Source: CAWAHD01 sp963781785 (GTDB lineage Bacteria > Planctomycetota > Planctomycetia > Isosphaerales > Isosphaeraceae). Taken from it: 64,000 nt of DNA. The DNA is taken from contig CAWAHD010000005.1 in NCBI GenBank assembly GCA_963781785.1, positions 62,001 to 126,000 of the forward strand, given 5' to 3'. The position numbers and the translations under genes are program-made. The notes below the pieces were generated by a model. The model was not told the origin of the DNA. It was given only the letters and a program-made list of their open reading frames with translations, and searched no databases. Below are positions 1 to 9,500 of the stretch, one piece after another (within the stretch, counting starts at the first letter, position 1; each line of letters opens with the position of its first letter).

Positions 1-36
1 AGGTGGGCAGTTGTTCCGTCTCCGAGGAAATCCGCG

Positions 37-333
37 TCACCGGGAATGACGGCTGGAACAGCACCAGGTCAACGGCGGAATCGGTCGTGCCCCGCCTCGA
101 TCCAGACCCTCGCACGTTCGCCGGCCGCTTCGCGCTCTCGGCGCGGCCGGGACCGGCTCCCGATCGCCGGCTCCCGACTCCGGCGGCGTCCCGGGCATGG
201 GAGAGCTCAAGAGTGTTGGTGATGAGTCGCCCGCGACCTGATCCTGAGCCTGGAATTCCGCAGCGCGGACCGGCACCGCCAGCCCGAGGCCCACGACAAT
301 CCCGGCGATCCCGGCCAAGAGCGTTCGACCCAA
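37..333 (-). CDS. Small secreted protein of unknown function
   Basis: A 98-residue reading frame starts at TTG after a GGTGAGGA-like ribosome site. It opens with a convincing signal peptide: MGRT, then a hydrophobic stretch rich in Leu, Ala and Val, ending in VRAAE (cleavage predicted near residue 25). The remainder is Pro/Arg/Gly-rich with no family I recognise, and its last third reads like out-of-frame sequence, so a frameshift or a longer true product is possible. No gene is visible in the roughly 310 bases upstream, down to the next gene at 646. The signal peptide is seen directly; the function is unknown. Confidence 0.35.
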   Translation of the reverse strand: MGRTLLAGIAGIVVGLGLAVPVRAAEFQAQDQVAGDSSPTLLSSPMPGTPPESGAGDREPVPAAPRARSGRRTCEGLDRGGARPIPPLTWCCSSRHSR

Positions 334-645
334 GGGAAAGGATCCTCACCATTGTCTCTGGACCGATGCTCCGAACGTGGAGCCAGCCCGAGGCGGACAC
401 GCGCCCGAAAGTGAACGCCCGATCCCGCCGAGCCGGAACCTCGGGGCGTACATTCGACATCCCGACTCTCCAAGTTTCGACATCGACCGCACCGAACTTA
501 AGGATCGTTCCGGATAAGTGGACTAGTTAAGCCCGGGCGCGTTTAACGGTCTTATCGAAAACGGCAGTCCGCCGCATCTTGTCGTTAATACCAAGCGTGA
601 TGGCATCCAGCCGGTTTGGGAGAGAAACGGGATGCGCTCACGTCC

Positions 646-1710
646 TTACGCGGCGGTTGACGTCGATCCGGTGCTGCTCGATCCGGTGCTGGTGGTGGAC
701 GATCCGGTGGACGACGACGTCGTTCCGGCGTTGAACGTCTCACCCAGGCGATTGTTGGGTGGAGTCGCGGCGATCAGGAGCTTGCGGGAGTAGATCTGCT
801 GGATGCCGCCGTTCACCTGCTGCTGGGACAGGGCGACGGCGCTGTTCACCGCTGCCATGTAGATATTCAGGTCTTCGCCGGGGGTCGTCGGCAGCGGAAT
901 GGCCAGGAGTGACTCCTGGAGGCTGGTCGCTTCACTTGAGGCGATACTCTCGTAAACATACTTCTGGATCGCGCCGCGCTGGGCGGGCGTGTGTGGCGGA
1001 GCGTTCTCCTTGGGCAGCTCGATGGGTATGTTATTGAAGTACTTGACCAGATTGATCGCCAGTTGGCGTGTGCTGTTGGTGATAAAGCTGGGGAAGATCG
1101 ATGCGGCGCTCGTCTGGGCGGAGGTGGGAACGCTCGCGGTCAAAACGGTACCCACCTGCAACGAAATTGGGCTCGATTCCGCGACGTCGATGGTCACGAA
1201 GTTTCCGGCGCTGCCGGTCAAGGTAAACTGGCCGAGTGGCGGGGCAGTGCCCAGGGTCGCGGTGGCCAGGACGGGAGTGGTGAACGTGCCCGAGGCCCCG
1301 AAGACCGAGGCGTCGGCGACCGCGATGGTCGGCGAAAGGGGCGTGTAAGCCGACGTCACCGTGGTGGAGACCGTGACCGAACCCGTCGATTGCTGGGTGA
1401 GCGACGCGACGTAGTAGTCGAGTTGCTGGTTGAATGCGGTGAGGAACGCGCTGTACTGTTTGGTGAGCTCGGCGGCGGGCGTCAATCGTTTCGGTTTCGC
1501 GTGTTCGGCTTGGGCACGGTGGGAGGCACGCGCCGACAGCACGACGACATGGGCGGCCTTGTGGCCCGCAACCAGTCCCATTCCGGCCGCACCACTGAGG
1601 AGCTGCCGCTCTTCCAGAGGCACGCTTCCCGCACCGGCTTGATCGACACCAGGCCGAAACCTGCGGTCGATTCGCCGGCGGCTGCGCCGAGCGTCGCTGA
1701 GCTGTGCCAT
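646..1710 (-). CDS. Secreted/surface protein with LEPR-XLL-like N-terminal motif
   Basis: A 354-residue protein from ATG at 1710. Residues 31-39 read PLEERQLLS, a variant of the planctomycete N-terminal LEPR-XLL motif found on many large exported proteins; an Arg-rich stretch precedes it. The body (about 75-330) is Ser/Thr/Ala-rich, consistent with an extracellular beta-rich segment followed by helices. The last 25 residues are almost pure Ser/Thr/Gly (repeats of SSTGS), a low-complexity tail. No enzyme motif is seen. The motif assignment comes from family knowledge; a surface or exported location is inferred. Confidence 0.7.
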   Translation of the reverse strand: MAQLSDARRSRRRIDRRFRPGVDQAGAGSVPLEERQLLSGAAGMGLVAGHKAAHVVVLSARASHRAQAEHAKPKRLTPAAELTKQYSAFLTAFNQQLDYYVASLTQQSTGSVTVSTTVTSAYTPLSPTIAVADASVFGASGTFTTPVLATATLGTAPPLGQFTLTGSAGNFVTIDVAESSPISLQVGTVLTASVPTSAQTSAASIFPSFITNSTRQLAINLVKYFNNIPIELPKENAPPHTPAQRGAIQKYVYESIASSEATSLQESLLAIPLPTTPGEDLNIYMAAVNSAVALSQQQVNGGIQQIYSRKLLIAATPPNNRLGETFNAGTTSSSTGSSTTSTGSSSTGSTSTAA

Positions 1711-1894
1711 GAACGACTTCCCGCCTACCCTGATTCCAACAGTCCTCGCCGATCACTCGAGAATATCGACATTTCGCTCAGGCCAAGTCAACCTCGAGCA
1801 AGCGAGCGTGCCCAAATCCTCGTCATATTCAGGCGCTCGAACCGATTGCCGGTGGACCGAGAACGACTCGCCGCCTTTTCATCCACCTTGAGAG

Positions 1895-2602
1895 CTAGAA
1901 GGGCGTGTACGGGAATGGCGAGTATGGCATGTTGGGAGGATTCGGGAAGTCCCGGGTCGGGATGAAGCGCTGGAGAGCATCGGGAAGCGAGGTCGGCTGG
2001 GCGTTTTCCGAGCCAGGCTCCATTTCGTCTTCCGTGAGGGCCCTGTCGCGGTTTTCGCCGGGGCGGAGGCCTTCGCCTTGAAGGGTCTGGGGCGGTGGAG
2101 GCGGAGTCGGGGATGGGTAGGTGCGCGGCGGATTGAATCGTCGCGGAACCGTCGTATCGATGGGTGTGTAGGTCCGCATGACCGTCCCGAAATTGAACGC
2201 GATGCGCCGGAGCAGCTCGTGCGACATGGCCTCGTCGCCGACCTTTTTCGGGCCGATCTGCACCCTGACGTTGGTCATGGCGTTCTGGGGCGTGAGGGAA
2301 ATATCCGCGGGCCGGCCGTCGGGCGTGTGAGCGTGAACCAATGTGACGCCGTCAGGCTGATGGATCGTGGGGCCGAGATCCTTGTATCCCAGGTCGAGGA
2401 GCGCCTCCATCAAGGAGCTTTCCACCTGAGGAAGGGAAAACTGGAACAATTGGGATGACGTGCCGCAGAAGTCGTAATACGCGTAGTCGGTGTGTGCGAT
2501 GCTGGGCAGATGCCCGATCGCCTGATACCAGCCCAATCCGCCGCAACCGCAGGCTGGAGCCAGGGAAATGACCGCCACGAACAGTGCGACGATCCGTTTC
2601 AT
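1895..2602 (-). CDS. Putative lipoprotein, DUF3568-like, Pro-rich C-terminus
   Basis: A 235-residue protein. I chose ATG at 2602 because it begins MKRIVALFVAVISLAPACGCGG, a lipoprotein-type signal with candidate lipid-bearing Cys at 18 or 20, and AGGAGG lies 11 bases upstream; a longer frame upstream has no signal. Residues 45-150 form a compact domain resembling small planctomycete lipoproteins (a region on 'dLGYkdlg' and a VRVQIGPKKVGDE strand), possibly DUF3568. The C-terminal 90 residues are Pro-rich and disordered, ending in repeated Pro-Phe/Pro-Tyr. Likely anchored to a membrane facing the periplasm or paryphoplasm. Function unknown; the DUF assignment is tentative. Confidence 0.72.
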   Translation of the reverse strand: MKRIVALFVAVISLAPACGCGGLGWYQAIGHLPSIAHTDYAYYDFCGTSSQLFQFSLPQVESSLMEALLDLGYKDLGPTIHQPDGVTLVHAHTPDGRPADISLTPQNAMTNVRVQIGPKKVGDEAMSHELLRRIAFNFGTVMRTYTPIDTTVPRRFNPPRTYPSPTPPPPPQTLQGEGLRPGENRDRALTEDEMEPGSENAQPTSLPDALQRFIPTRDFPNPPNMPYSPFPYTPF

Positions 2603-2802
2603 CGGCTTCCATGCCTCCTGGGCTGGCCCGCGTGATCCCGTCCTGAGGATCAGGCCTTCTCGCGCGCAGTCGCCGGTCGGGTTCCGGCCGGTGCGCGAGA
2701 AGATACTTTCTATTTGTCGAATATTCCGCCTGGGGATCTTGATTGTTTCTCGAAGCGGCGGCTGAAGGGAGTCCCTGCGTGGGACGCGTCGTCGATCGTC
2801 CG

Positions 2803-3093
2803 TCAGCCCTCCGGGCGGCGCGGGGCAAGCGGTTCTTTCCGATCGACAATCGGCGGGCAAATCGCCGCCATCTCACGATTGAGTGCCACGAAATCCGTCC
2901 ACTCGTCCGGTACGGAGTCTTCATGGTAGATTGCTTGAACCGGGCACTCGGGAGTGCACGCGTCGCAGTCAATGCACGTCTCCGGGTCAATGAACAGCAT
3001 CTGCTCGCCCTCGCGGAAGCAGTCGCAAGGGCAGACGACCACGCAGTCGGTGTACTTGCAGCCGAAACAGGGTTCCGTTACGACGAACGACAT
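2803..3093 (-). CDS. fdxA: 7Fe ferredoxin (FdxA type)
   Basis: Small electron carrier of 96 residues. It opens MSFVVTEPCFGCKYTDC, the classic FdxA start. Cluster ligands are visible as C9, C17 and C21 (with C12, C23 and C25 nearby) and the second set C40-x2-C43-x2-C46-x3-C50-P, fitting one 3Fe-4S and one 4Fe-4S cluster. ATG at 3093 is preferred over a GTG four codons upstream because GGAGGGAG sits immediately before it. The C-terminal tail (residues 58-96) matches the usual FdxA length. It is monocistronic, between a lipoprotein gene and a divergent sigma-kinase gene. A cytoplasmic redox role is established for the family; its partner here is unknown. Confidence 0.94.
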   Translation of the reverse strand: MSFVVTEPCFGCKYTDCVVVCPCDCFREGEQMLFIDPETCIDCDACTPECPVQAIYHEDSVPDEWTDFVALNREMAAICPPIVDRKEPLAPRRPEG

Positions 3094-3256
3094 CACTCCC
3101 TCCACAGAAAAGGTACATGATCTGCGCTACGACTCACCAAAGAGGTAATGCCGTCGGCGTGCGTGGTGCGGCCAAGAGTTTCCGGAATTTTGTTACAGTG
3201 AGATCGCGTTTTGTCTTTTGAGAATTCCTTGGCGGCGTCGAGAGACGTGATTCTCC

Positions 3257-4687
3257 ATGGAAAACGAAGTGCGCCTGGCCGCCTGGAGTTCGATGGTTCT
3301 CTTCGAGCGGTTTCGCCAGGGTGATGAACCGGCCTCCGAAGCGCTCTTCATCCGGTATTTCGGGCGGCTCAGGGCATTGGCTCGGAGCCGGCTGTCGCGG
3401 CGGCTCTGGCGGCGGACCGATCCGGACGACATTGTGATGTCGGTCTATCGGAGCTTCTTCGTCGGCGCCCGAGCCGGCCGTTTCACGTTGAATCGCCGCG
3501 GCGACCTGTGGCGATTGCTGTCGACGATCGTCAAGCACAAGCTGTTCCGCCGAATCCGCCACGAATTGGCCGACCGGCGATCGGTCAAGAGCGAAGTGTC
3601 GCTCGATCAGATCGAGGGACGTCGGATTCGGCAGCGCAACCCGTTTCGCTCCCCCGAAGAGAGGATCGCCGACGCCGACGAGCTCGAGTGGATTTTCGGC
3701 CAGCTTGACGGCAGTGCGCGCCGCGTGCTCGAGCTGCATCTGCAAGGCGCGCCGCTCACCGAGATTGTGCAGACCACTGGCCGCTCCGAACGTACCGTTC
3801 GGCGCAATCTCGCAGAGATCCGGGCGCTCATCGCAGAGCGGCAGGGCGAACCGGTCCGGCGGCTTTCGCATGACGATTTCCTGCTCGAGCGAATGATCGG
3901 CGCCGGGCGCATGGGCAAGGTTTATCAGGCGTGGCAGCACAGCGCACGCCGTGAAGTGGCAGTGAAATACCTCCGCAAGTCGCTGCTTCGCGAACCCGCA
4001 CTGGTCGAGCGGTTCATTGACGAATCACGAATCGTCAGGCGGCTCTGTCACCCGAATATCGTTGGCGTGCACGGACTGGGCCAAACGGCGGGCGGCTCCT
4101 ACTTCATTGTGATGGATTTCGTGCGTGGCCCCAACCTGGCGGAACTCGCGAAATGCCGGGAAATTGGCTTCCGCGAGGCGATCCGCTGGACCATCGAGAC
4201 GTGCTCTGCACTCGAGCATGCACATTCAAAAGGAGTGATCCATTGCGATCTCAAGCCGGCCAATCTTCTGGTCGACGAATCGGGGAGGGCGCGAGTCACC
4301 GACTTTGGCCTGGCGCGCTCGCTCTCGGGGAGAGCGCCGGGTACGGCGGAGGTGGAAGGTACCGGCCCGTTCATGGCTCCGGAGCAGGTGTCCCGATCCT
4401 GGGGAAAGATCGGCCCACGGACCGACGTCTATGGAGTGGGGGCGGTCCTGTTCACGCTCCTGACCGGCCGGCCGCCCTGGCTCGGGCGCACACTGGCGGA
4501 TATTCTGGCCGACGTTGCCAGCAGTACGCCGGTGATCCCTGTGGCGGAGGTACGTCCCGAGATTCCGGAATCGTTGGGCCGGATCTGCCGCAAATGTCTT
4601 TCCAAGCCGCTCGAAGACCGATACCCACGCCTTCAAGACGTGCGGTCGGCTTTGACTCAAGCGGCGGGCACATGCGGCTCACGGTAA
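3257..4687 (+). CDS. ECF sigma factor fused to Ser/Thr protein kinase
   Basis: One uninterrupted 476-residue chain joins two regulators. Residues 13-100 match sigma-70 region 2 (FERFRQGDEPASEALF, DPDDIVMSVYRSFF). Residues 145-195 match region 4 with its helix-turn-helix (LTEIVQTTGRSERTVRRNL). A Hanks-type kinase fills 205-465: glycine loop G215-A-G217-R-M-G220, Lys237 in VAVK, Glu256 as likely C-helix partner, HCD at 329-331, Lys333, Asn336, DFG at 349-351 and APE at 374-376. All catalytic residues are present, but the usual Arg of HRD is Cys330. No membrane segment follows the kinase, so the protein should be cytoplasmic. Planctomycetes are known for ECF factors encoded beside kinases; here the two are fused. 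A P460 cytochrome gene follows 64 bases downstream. That the kinase controls the sigma domain is inferred. Confidence 0.92.
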   Translation: MENEVRLAAWSSMVLFERFRQGDEPASEALFIRYFGRLRALARSRLSRRLWRRTDPDDIVMSVYRSFFVGARAGRFTLNRRGDLWRLLSTIVKHKLFRRIRHELADRRSVKSEVSLDQIEGRRIRQRNPFRSPEERIADADELEWIFGQLDGSARRVLELHLQGAPLTEIVQTTGRSERTVRRNLAEIRALIAERQGEPVRRLSHDDFLLERMIGAGRMGKVYQAWQHSARREVAVKYLRKSLLREPALVERFIDESRIVRRLCHPNIVGVHGLGQTAGGSYFIVMDFVRGPNLAELAKCREIGFREAIRWTIETCSALEHAHSKGVIHCDLKPANLLVDESGRARVTDFGLARSLSGRAPGTAEVEGTGPFMAPEQVSRSWGKIGPRTDVYGVGAVLFTLLTGRPPWLGRTLADILADVASSTPVIPVAEVRPEIPESLGRICRKCLSKPLEDRYPRLQDVRSALTQAAGTCGSR

Positions 4688-4699
4688 CAGAACATGATT

Positions 4700-4726
4700 G
4701 TCGCCTTTCGCTCCGCGAAAGGCGAC
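4700..4726. repeat. Dispersed palindrome (27 bp, 11-bp perfect arms)
   Basis: Arm GTCGCCTTTCG, five-base loop CTCCG, arm CGAAAGGCGAC. The same core recurs three times in direct and twice in inverted orientation at 14310-14751. The copy lies between the sigma-kinase stop and the P460 start, where its RNA could fold into a strong hairpin and act as a terminator or transcript stabiliser (inference). Confidence 0.9.
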
Positions 4727-4751
4727 TGACTTCGCGAGGAGTTTCCCCTCA

Positions 4752-5402
4752 ATGCGACCAAAGAGCACGTGGGCCGCACTGGCGGCTTTGATCGCGGGAA
4801 CCGGCTGGATCGTCGTGTTCGGTCGGAACGAGGAGCCTACCCCGCCCGGTGCGGCGCCCCGGTACAACGCCGATGGCGATCTGCTCCGGCCGGAAGGGTA
4901 CCGTACCTGGGTCTTCGTCGGCGCCGATCTGGGGCTGGATTACACGGAGAGAAATGACAAGCGCCTCGACGATCCGCAATACAAGGATGAGAAGACCGAC
5001 GTCTCTCAACCATTCCATAATGTTTACATCGATCGTGCAGCCTATGAACATTACGCCCGCACTGGCCAATTTCCGGATCGGACGGTTCTCGTCCTCGAGC
5101 TCTTCGAATCGCGGCGCAAGGAGCCGCGAAATGTTGTTACAAATGGCCAGTTTGAGGGGAATCGGATTGCCCTCGAAGTCGCCGTGAAAAACGCGGCGCG
5201 TCCTGACGGATCAAAGACGCCGTGGGCTTACTACGACTTCACGGGGAAAGCAGGCCCCGCCGGGCGTGGGGTCCGTGACTCGGCCAAGGCGAAGCCGGAC
5301 GCATCGTGTTACGACTGCCACAAGCAGCACGCCGACGTGGATAACGTGTGGGTCCAGTTTTACCCGACGCTCCGCGACCACGCGAAGTCAAACGATCGAT
5401 AG
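4752..5402 (+). CDS. Cytochrome P460-like c-type heme protein
   Basis: 216 residues from ATG at 4752 (GAGGAG about 11 bases upstream); an upstream in-frame ATG would translate the palindromic repeat and is rejected. The protein has an N-terminal membrane anchor or signal (residues 7-23). Its body resembles the cytochrome P460 family: GYRTWVFVGADLGLDY near 49-64, then the long P460-like strand region. It ends with C186-Y-D-C189-H190, a covalent heme c motif. The family binds heme and some members oxidise hydroxylamine or detoxify nitrogen oxides; the activity here cannot be told from sequence. Probably exported. Being next to the sigma-kinase fusion suggests shared control, which is inferred. 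Confidence 0.85.
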   Translation: MRPKSTWAALAALIAGTGWIVVFGRNEEPTPPGAAPRYNADGDLLRPEGYRTWVFVGADLGLDYTERNDKRLDDPQYKDEKTDVSQPFHNVYIDRAAYEHYARTGQFPDRTVLVLELFESRRKEPRNVVTNGQFEGNRIALEVAVKNAARPDGSKTPWAYYDFTGKAGPAGRGVRDSAKAKPDASCYDCHKQHADVDNVWVQFYPTLRDHAKSNDR

Positions 5403-5414
5403 GAGCCTTGCGAC

Positions 5415-5944
5415 ATGACCATCGAGACGGCCCGTCTCCGACTCCTGCCCTATTCACCCGAGCATCTGCTGGCACTGCTCGTGGGCCCTGAGCAGTTTGA
5501 AGAGCGAATCGGCCATCCCGCCGCGGACGGCATGCGCGACTTCATGGCGTCGGATGATGTCTCCCCCGCCTGGCTCGCCCAGCTCCGCGAATCCACAGTG
5601 GCCGATCCGTGGATTCATGGCTTCGCGGTCGTCCATGGGGAAAGCCGCTCGGTCATCGGCAGCGCTTCGTTCAAGGGACCGCCCGACCAGGAGGGAATAG
5701 TCGAGATCGCTTACGGGATCGTGCCCGACTACCAGGGCGCGGGTATGCGACCGAGGCCGCCACGGCACTGGTGGCCTTCGCCTTCGACGACGATCGCGTG
5801 CACCGCGTCCGAGCACACACGCTCCCGACGCCCAACGCGTCGACCCGGGTGCTCACCAAATGTGGTTTCGTATTGACCGGAGAGATTGTCGACCCCGAGG
5901 ATGGTCTTGTCTGGCGGTGGGAGCGAACCAGGGCGCCGGCTTGA
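5415..5944 (+). CDS. GNAT family N-acetyltransferase (frame broken once)
   Basis: The N-terminal part (from ATG 5415, 12 bases after the P460 gene, with GGAGC upstream) opens MTIETARLRLLPYSPEH, and IVEIAYGIVPDYQG is the GNAT strand leading to the acetyl-CoA loop. The loop and C-terminus continue in a second frame: GRGYATEAATALVAFAF, then ASTRVLTKCGFVLTGEI, the classic GNAT ending. The switch is near 5737 and is repaired by one extra G in GGCGCGGG, which restores PDYQGRGYATEA. Total is about 176 residues, normal for the RimJ-like class. It transfers an acetyl group to an amine; the substrate is unknown. Probably intact in the organism, given the many similar breaks nearby. Confidence 0.85.
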
Positions 5945-5986
5945 CCGTTCGCTCGAATCGCGAGCCGGGCGGCTTCAAACCCAGCC

Positions 5987-6391
5987 TCAGTAGAAGATCG
6001 CGCGCACCCTTGCCGTGACAAAAGCAAACGACCAACCCTTTGGCGATCGCTGGAACCGACTCTGCTTTGATCCGGCCACGACGCGGTCTCGACTGTCGAA
6101 GAAGACGTAGAAGTGGTGCCGATCGTCCGTCCAAGTCTGGGGCTTGGCATCTCCGTCTCCGGGGACCGCGAAGACCTGGAGCACCAAGCCGTCGCCGTAG
6201 TCAACGTCGCCGTCGGCGTAGCGACCATAATCGCCGGGCGGCCCTCCCAGCAGGCGCTCGACTTCGACCCGCGTCATCCCGGGCCGGAGCTGCGAAAAGT
6301 TGGCGGCCTTCAGACCTCCCGTCGGCCATGCGAGCCAAACGGCCGCTAGACCGACGAGCACGGCCACGAGCGCGAAAGCCGCAACAACCAT
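5987..6391 (-). CDS. Small membrane-anchored protein, GMTRxEVExLLGGPPGDY family
   Basis: 134 residues. A single N-terminal membrane segment (residues 2-22) is followed by FSQLRPGMTRVEVERLLGGP, a short helix-turn motif that resembles the SmpA/BamE-like entry motif and is common in planctomycete hypothetical proteins. The rest is beta-rich with Trp and Tyr (WTDDRHHFYVFFDSRDRV), consistent with a small sandwich domain outside the membrane. It lies between GNAT and the large dehydrogenase, transcribed opposite to GNAT. No catalytic motif is visible. The start is the first ATG of the frame and has no strong ribosome site. Confidence 0.65.
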   Translation of the reverse strand: MVVAAFALVAVLVGLAAVWLAWPTGGLKAANFSQLRPGMTRVEVERLLGGPPGDYGRYADGDVDYGDGLVLQVFAVPGDGDAKPQTWTDDRHHFYVFFDSRDRVVAGSKQSRFQRSPKGWSFAFVTARVRAIFY

Positions 6392-6540
6392 CGAGCCATA
6401 AAACCATCGACCCCCGGCTCGTCCGGCGCACGGGATGTTGCCATGGCGTGGTCTCCCGAGAGGTGGCTTCAGTGATCGCCCTTATTGTTGTTCTTCGGAC
6501 GACCGCGCGGAATATTGGGCTTGTCGTGTCTTGACACTAA

Positions 6541-9500
6541 TCACTGCCCCGACGGCCTCGTCGAATTCGCCTGCTGTTTCAAGCTGAGCAAATAGCCGAT
6601 CAAATCGGCGAAATCCGCCGGCGAGAGCGATTCCACCAGCTTCGCCGGCATCACCGAGACATCGCCGACACGCCGGGTCTCGATGTCTTTCTTGGGGATC
6701 CGCATCATCTTCGCGTCCGAGCCGGCGAGCTCGATCATCTGGTCGTCCTCGGCGCGGACGACGCCGGAAGCGACCTTGCCGTCGCGGGTCGCGACGACGA
6801 CCGGCTGGAACCCGGTCGCGATCCGGCTGGATGGCTCCAGCACCGATCGGATCACTTCGGCCCGATCGTACTTCGACGCGAGGCCGGTCAGATCAGGGCC
6901 GATCGTGCTCGTTCCTCGACCGCCGGCCGAGTGGCATTGAGCACAACCGGCTCCCTTCGGGTCGAAGAACAATTTTTCACCTTTCGCGGCATCGCCGCGA
7001 TGCTCCATGGCGAATCGGCGCAGCTCTTCGACCGAGGCCAACGTCGCAGCGCGCCGGCGGGTCCCGGGGGCAAGCTGGCCGATCTGCACGCTGAAGCACC
7101 ACCGTCCGTCCCCTTGCCGGCTCACGACCAGGATCCGGTTTCTGCCTTTTTCCAGGTTGAACCGCACCCGATCCGAGTCGGGTGCATAGGCTCGGCCGGC
7201 GATACCGGTGGATTCATGGACCGGCTGCTCGTTGACCGTGACCACGATCGGTCCGCTCGACCCGACGAGAAGGAGCGCTGGTCCCGCGGTTGCGGACTCA
7301 ACCTCGGCATAAGCGAACGCGCCAAGATCCGGTGAGGCGCTCGGGTCGTAGCCGAGCCCGCCCGGATCCCCGGGCGTATGCTTGAAGTCGTCGAAATCGA
7401 CGCGGCCGGTCACCGGGTCGCCCGAGCGGGCTGACCACTTGACTGGCCGACCCGCGGCACCCGTGTGGACACGCGTGAAATCGATCGAGGGCTGTCCGAT
7501 GAAGATCTGAGGGGTCGTCCTGGGAAACGGCCCGATCACCAGCCACTGGCGAATTGCCGTCCAACGGGCCAGTACGCGGTCGAGAGACAGGGCGGCCTCG
7601 TCGGAGAACTTACCTGACCGCGCTGCCAAGCCGAGCTCGGCCGCCGCCCCGTCGCGGATCGCCAGGAGCGCCCGCTCGCCTACCTTGCACAGGTCGGGAT
7701 TGCGGCTCTCGATGGCCGCGAGGTACACGGAGGCTGCCCGCGGGTCCGGCATCGCGCACAACGCTGCTGCCGCTGGGGCGAAGTCCGCAGACGCCGGGTC
7801 TGCCGCCATCGCAAGCAACCGCGGGAGCGCCGCCTTCAATTGAAGCGGTGCCACCGCGAGCACGGCGGCCTGGCGCACCTCGCTGTTCTTGTCATCCAAC
7901 CGGTCCAGCACCGATTGCTGCAATTCAGCCGGCAGTGCCTTCTTGACGTTGATGCTCAAGATGGCCGCGGCCCGGACCTGCGGCGCCCGGTTCTCAAGAA
8001 ACGATGACAGCTCGTTGGGCGGGAGAAACCCGAGCTGCGCAAGGCCGGGCAACGCTTGAGCAACCAGCGCCGGAGGCGTCTTGTCGTCGTAGATCAGATT
8101 CAACCGAGCACGCAGCGACTGAGGATCTCGAAAGGGAGTCAAAGCGGAAAGCGCCGCGGCGCGCACGCTCTCATCACGCCTGGCATCGGCCAGAAGCGCA
8201 ACGAACCGCGGCAGCGATGACGCGTCCTTCAGCGACCCGAGAGCTTCCACCAGAACCGCCTGGTTGGCTGGATCGGGCTCGCTCCCGAGCGCCCGCGCAG
8301 CCGTGGAGCGGCTTCCTTGCCCGCCTGGGCCAGGCCGTCGATCGCCGCCAACCGCACTTTGCTGTGCGTGTCGGCCAGGCCGACCGAGAGGCCGTCGAGT
8401 ACCCCTTTCATTCCTTCCGGCGCCCAATCCTTCGTCTTTTGCGGGAATGGACTCGCCAGCGGGTTGGTCCCGAACCAGTAGCCCGTCCATTCGGGATATT
8501 GTCGGTACAGGCCGGCCAGGTTGGCCACGATCCAGCCTCGCACGGGCGCCGAATCCGTTCGCTTTAATGCTTCGGTCAGAGCGCTCACCACGACCACCGA
8601 CCACGCATCCTCGGTGAGGCGCAGCGCCGGTTCGAGCCGCCGTTCGTCCATCAAGGCCTCGACCAGCAGGCTCTTGTCCCATGCCTCGAGCCGCCGGATC
8701 GCTTGCCGGATCGACCACGCGGCGAATCGGTCGGCATCGCCGAGCGCCCTATACAACGCGGGAGCCGCCGAGGGGTCGCCCAGCTTGCCGATCGCAATCG
8801 CCGCTTCGCGCCGTACCGCCGCATCCCGATCCTGGAGAAGCTTTGCCAGTTGAGCCAGAGCGGTCCGATCACCATGGATCCCGACCGAGCGTACGGCCTG
8901 GAGCCTGAGTCGCGGTGACGGATCGAGCAACACGCCCGCGATGGCCCGGCGAGCCTCGGCCCCGCCGATCGCGTCGAGAACCCACACGGCGTGCAGCCGT
9001 CCGGTCTCGGGCTCCGGGGTCGTCAGTCGCTCGACGAGTCTCGGGACAATGGCAGGACCTATCCGGGCCAGGATCCGCTGGGACTCCAGGCGCACCGCCA
9101 GCGCCGGGTGGTCGAGCGACTTGATCCGCACATCCGGGTCAAGGCCGTTGGGGCGTTCAGAGGGGATCGACTGATGCGTGCCATCCCGTATCGGGCTCTT
9201 GCCCCCGAGCCGCACGTTCTTGCCGTTAACCCCGGTGATCTGATCGCGAAGCCCGAGCCGGTACAGCCGGCCTGTTTTCGGGCCGTCAGCCAGCCAGCCA
9301 TCGAATGCCCAGTCGACCAGCCACAAGCTCGCCCCGTCGGCCGCCACGGCCAGCGAGAACGGACGGAACGCGGTCGCTTTGCCCTTGGAAACCAGGGTCG
9401 TTCGCCGCGAAACGGTGAATGTCCCCCCTGCTTTTCTGATCTCGAACCGGAGGACCTCCTGGAGACCCCAGTCGCAGAAGAACAGGTTGCCCTGATACTC

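Noticed and set aside
3134..3940. 268-codon minus-strand frame opposite the sigma part of the fusion gene
   Set aside because: The plus strand has clear sigma region 2 and 4 motifs; the opposite frame has none.
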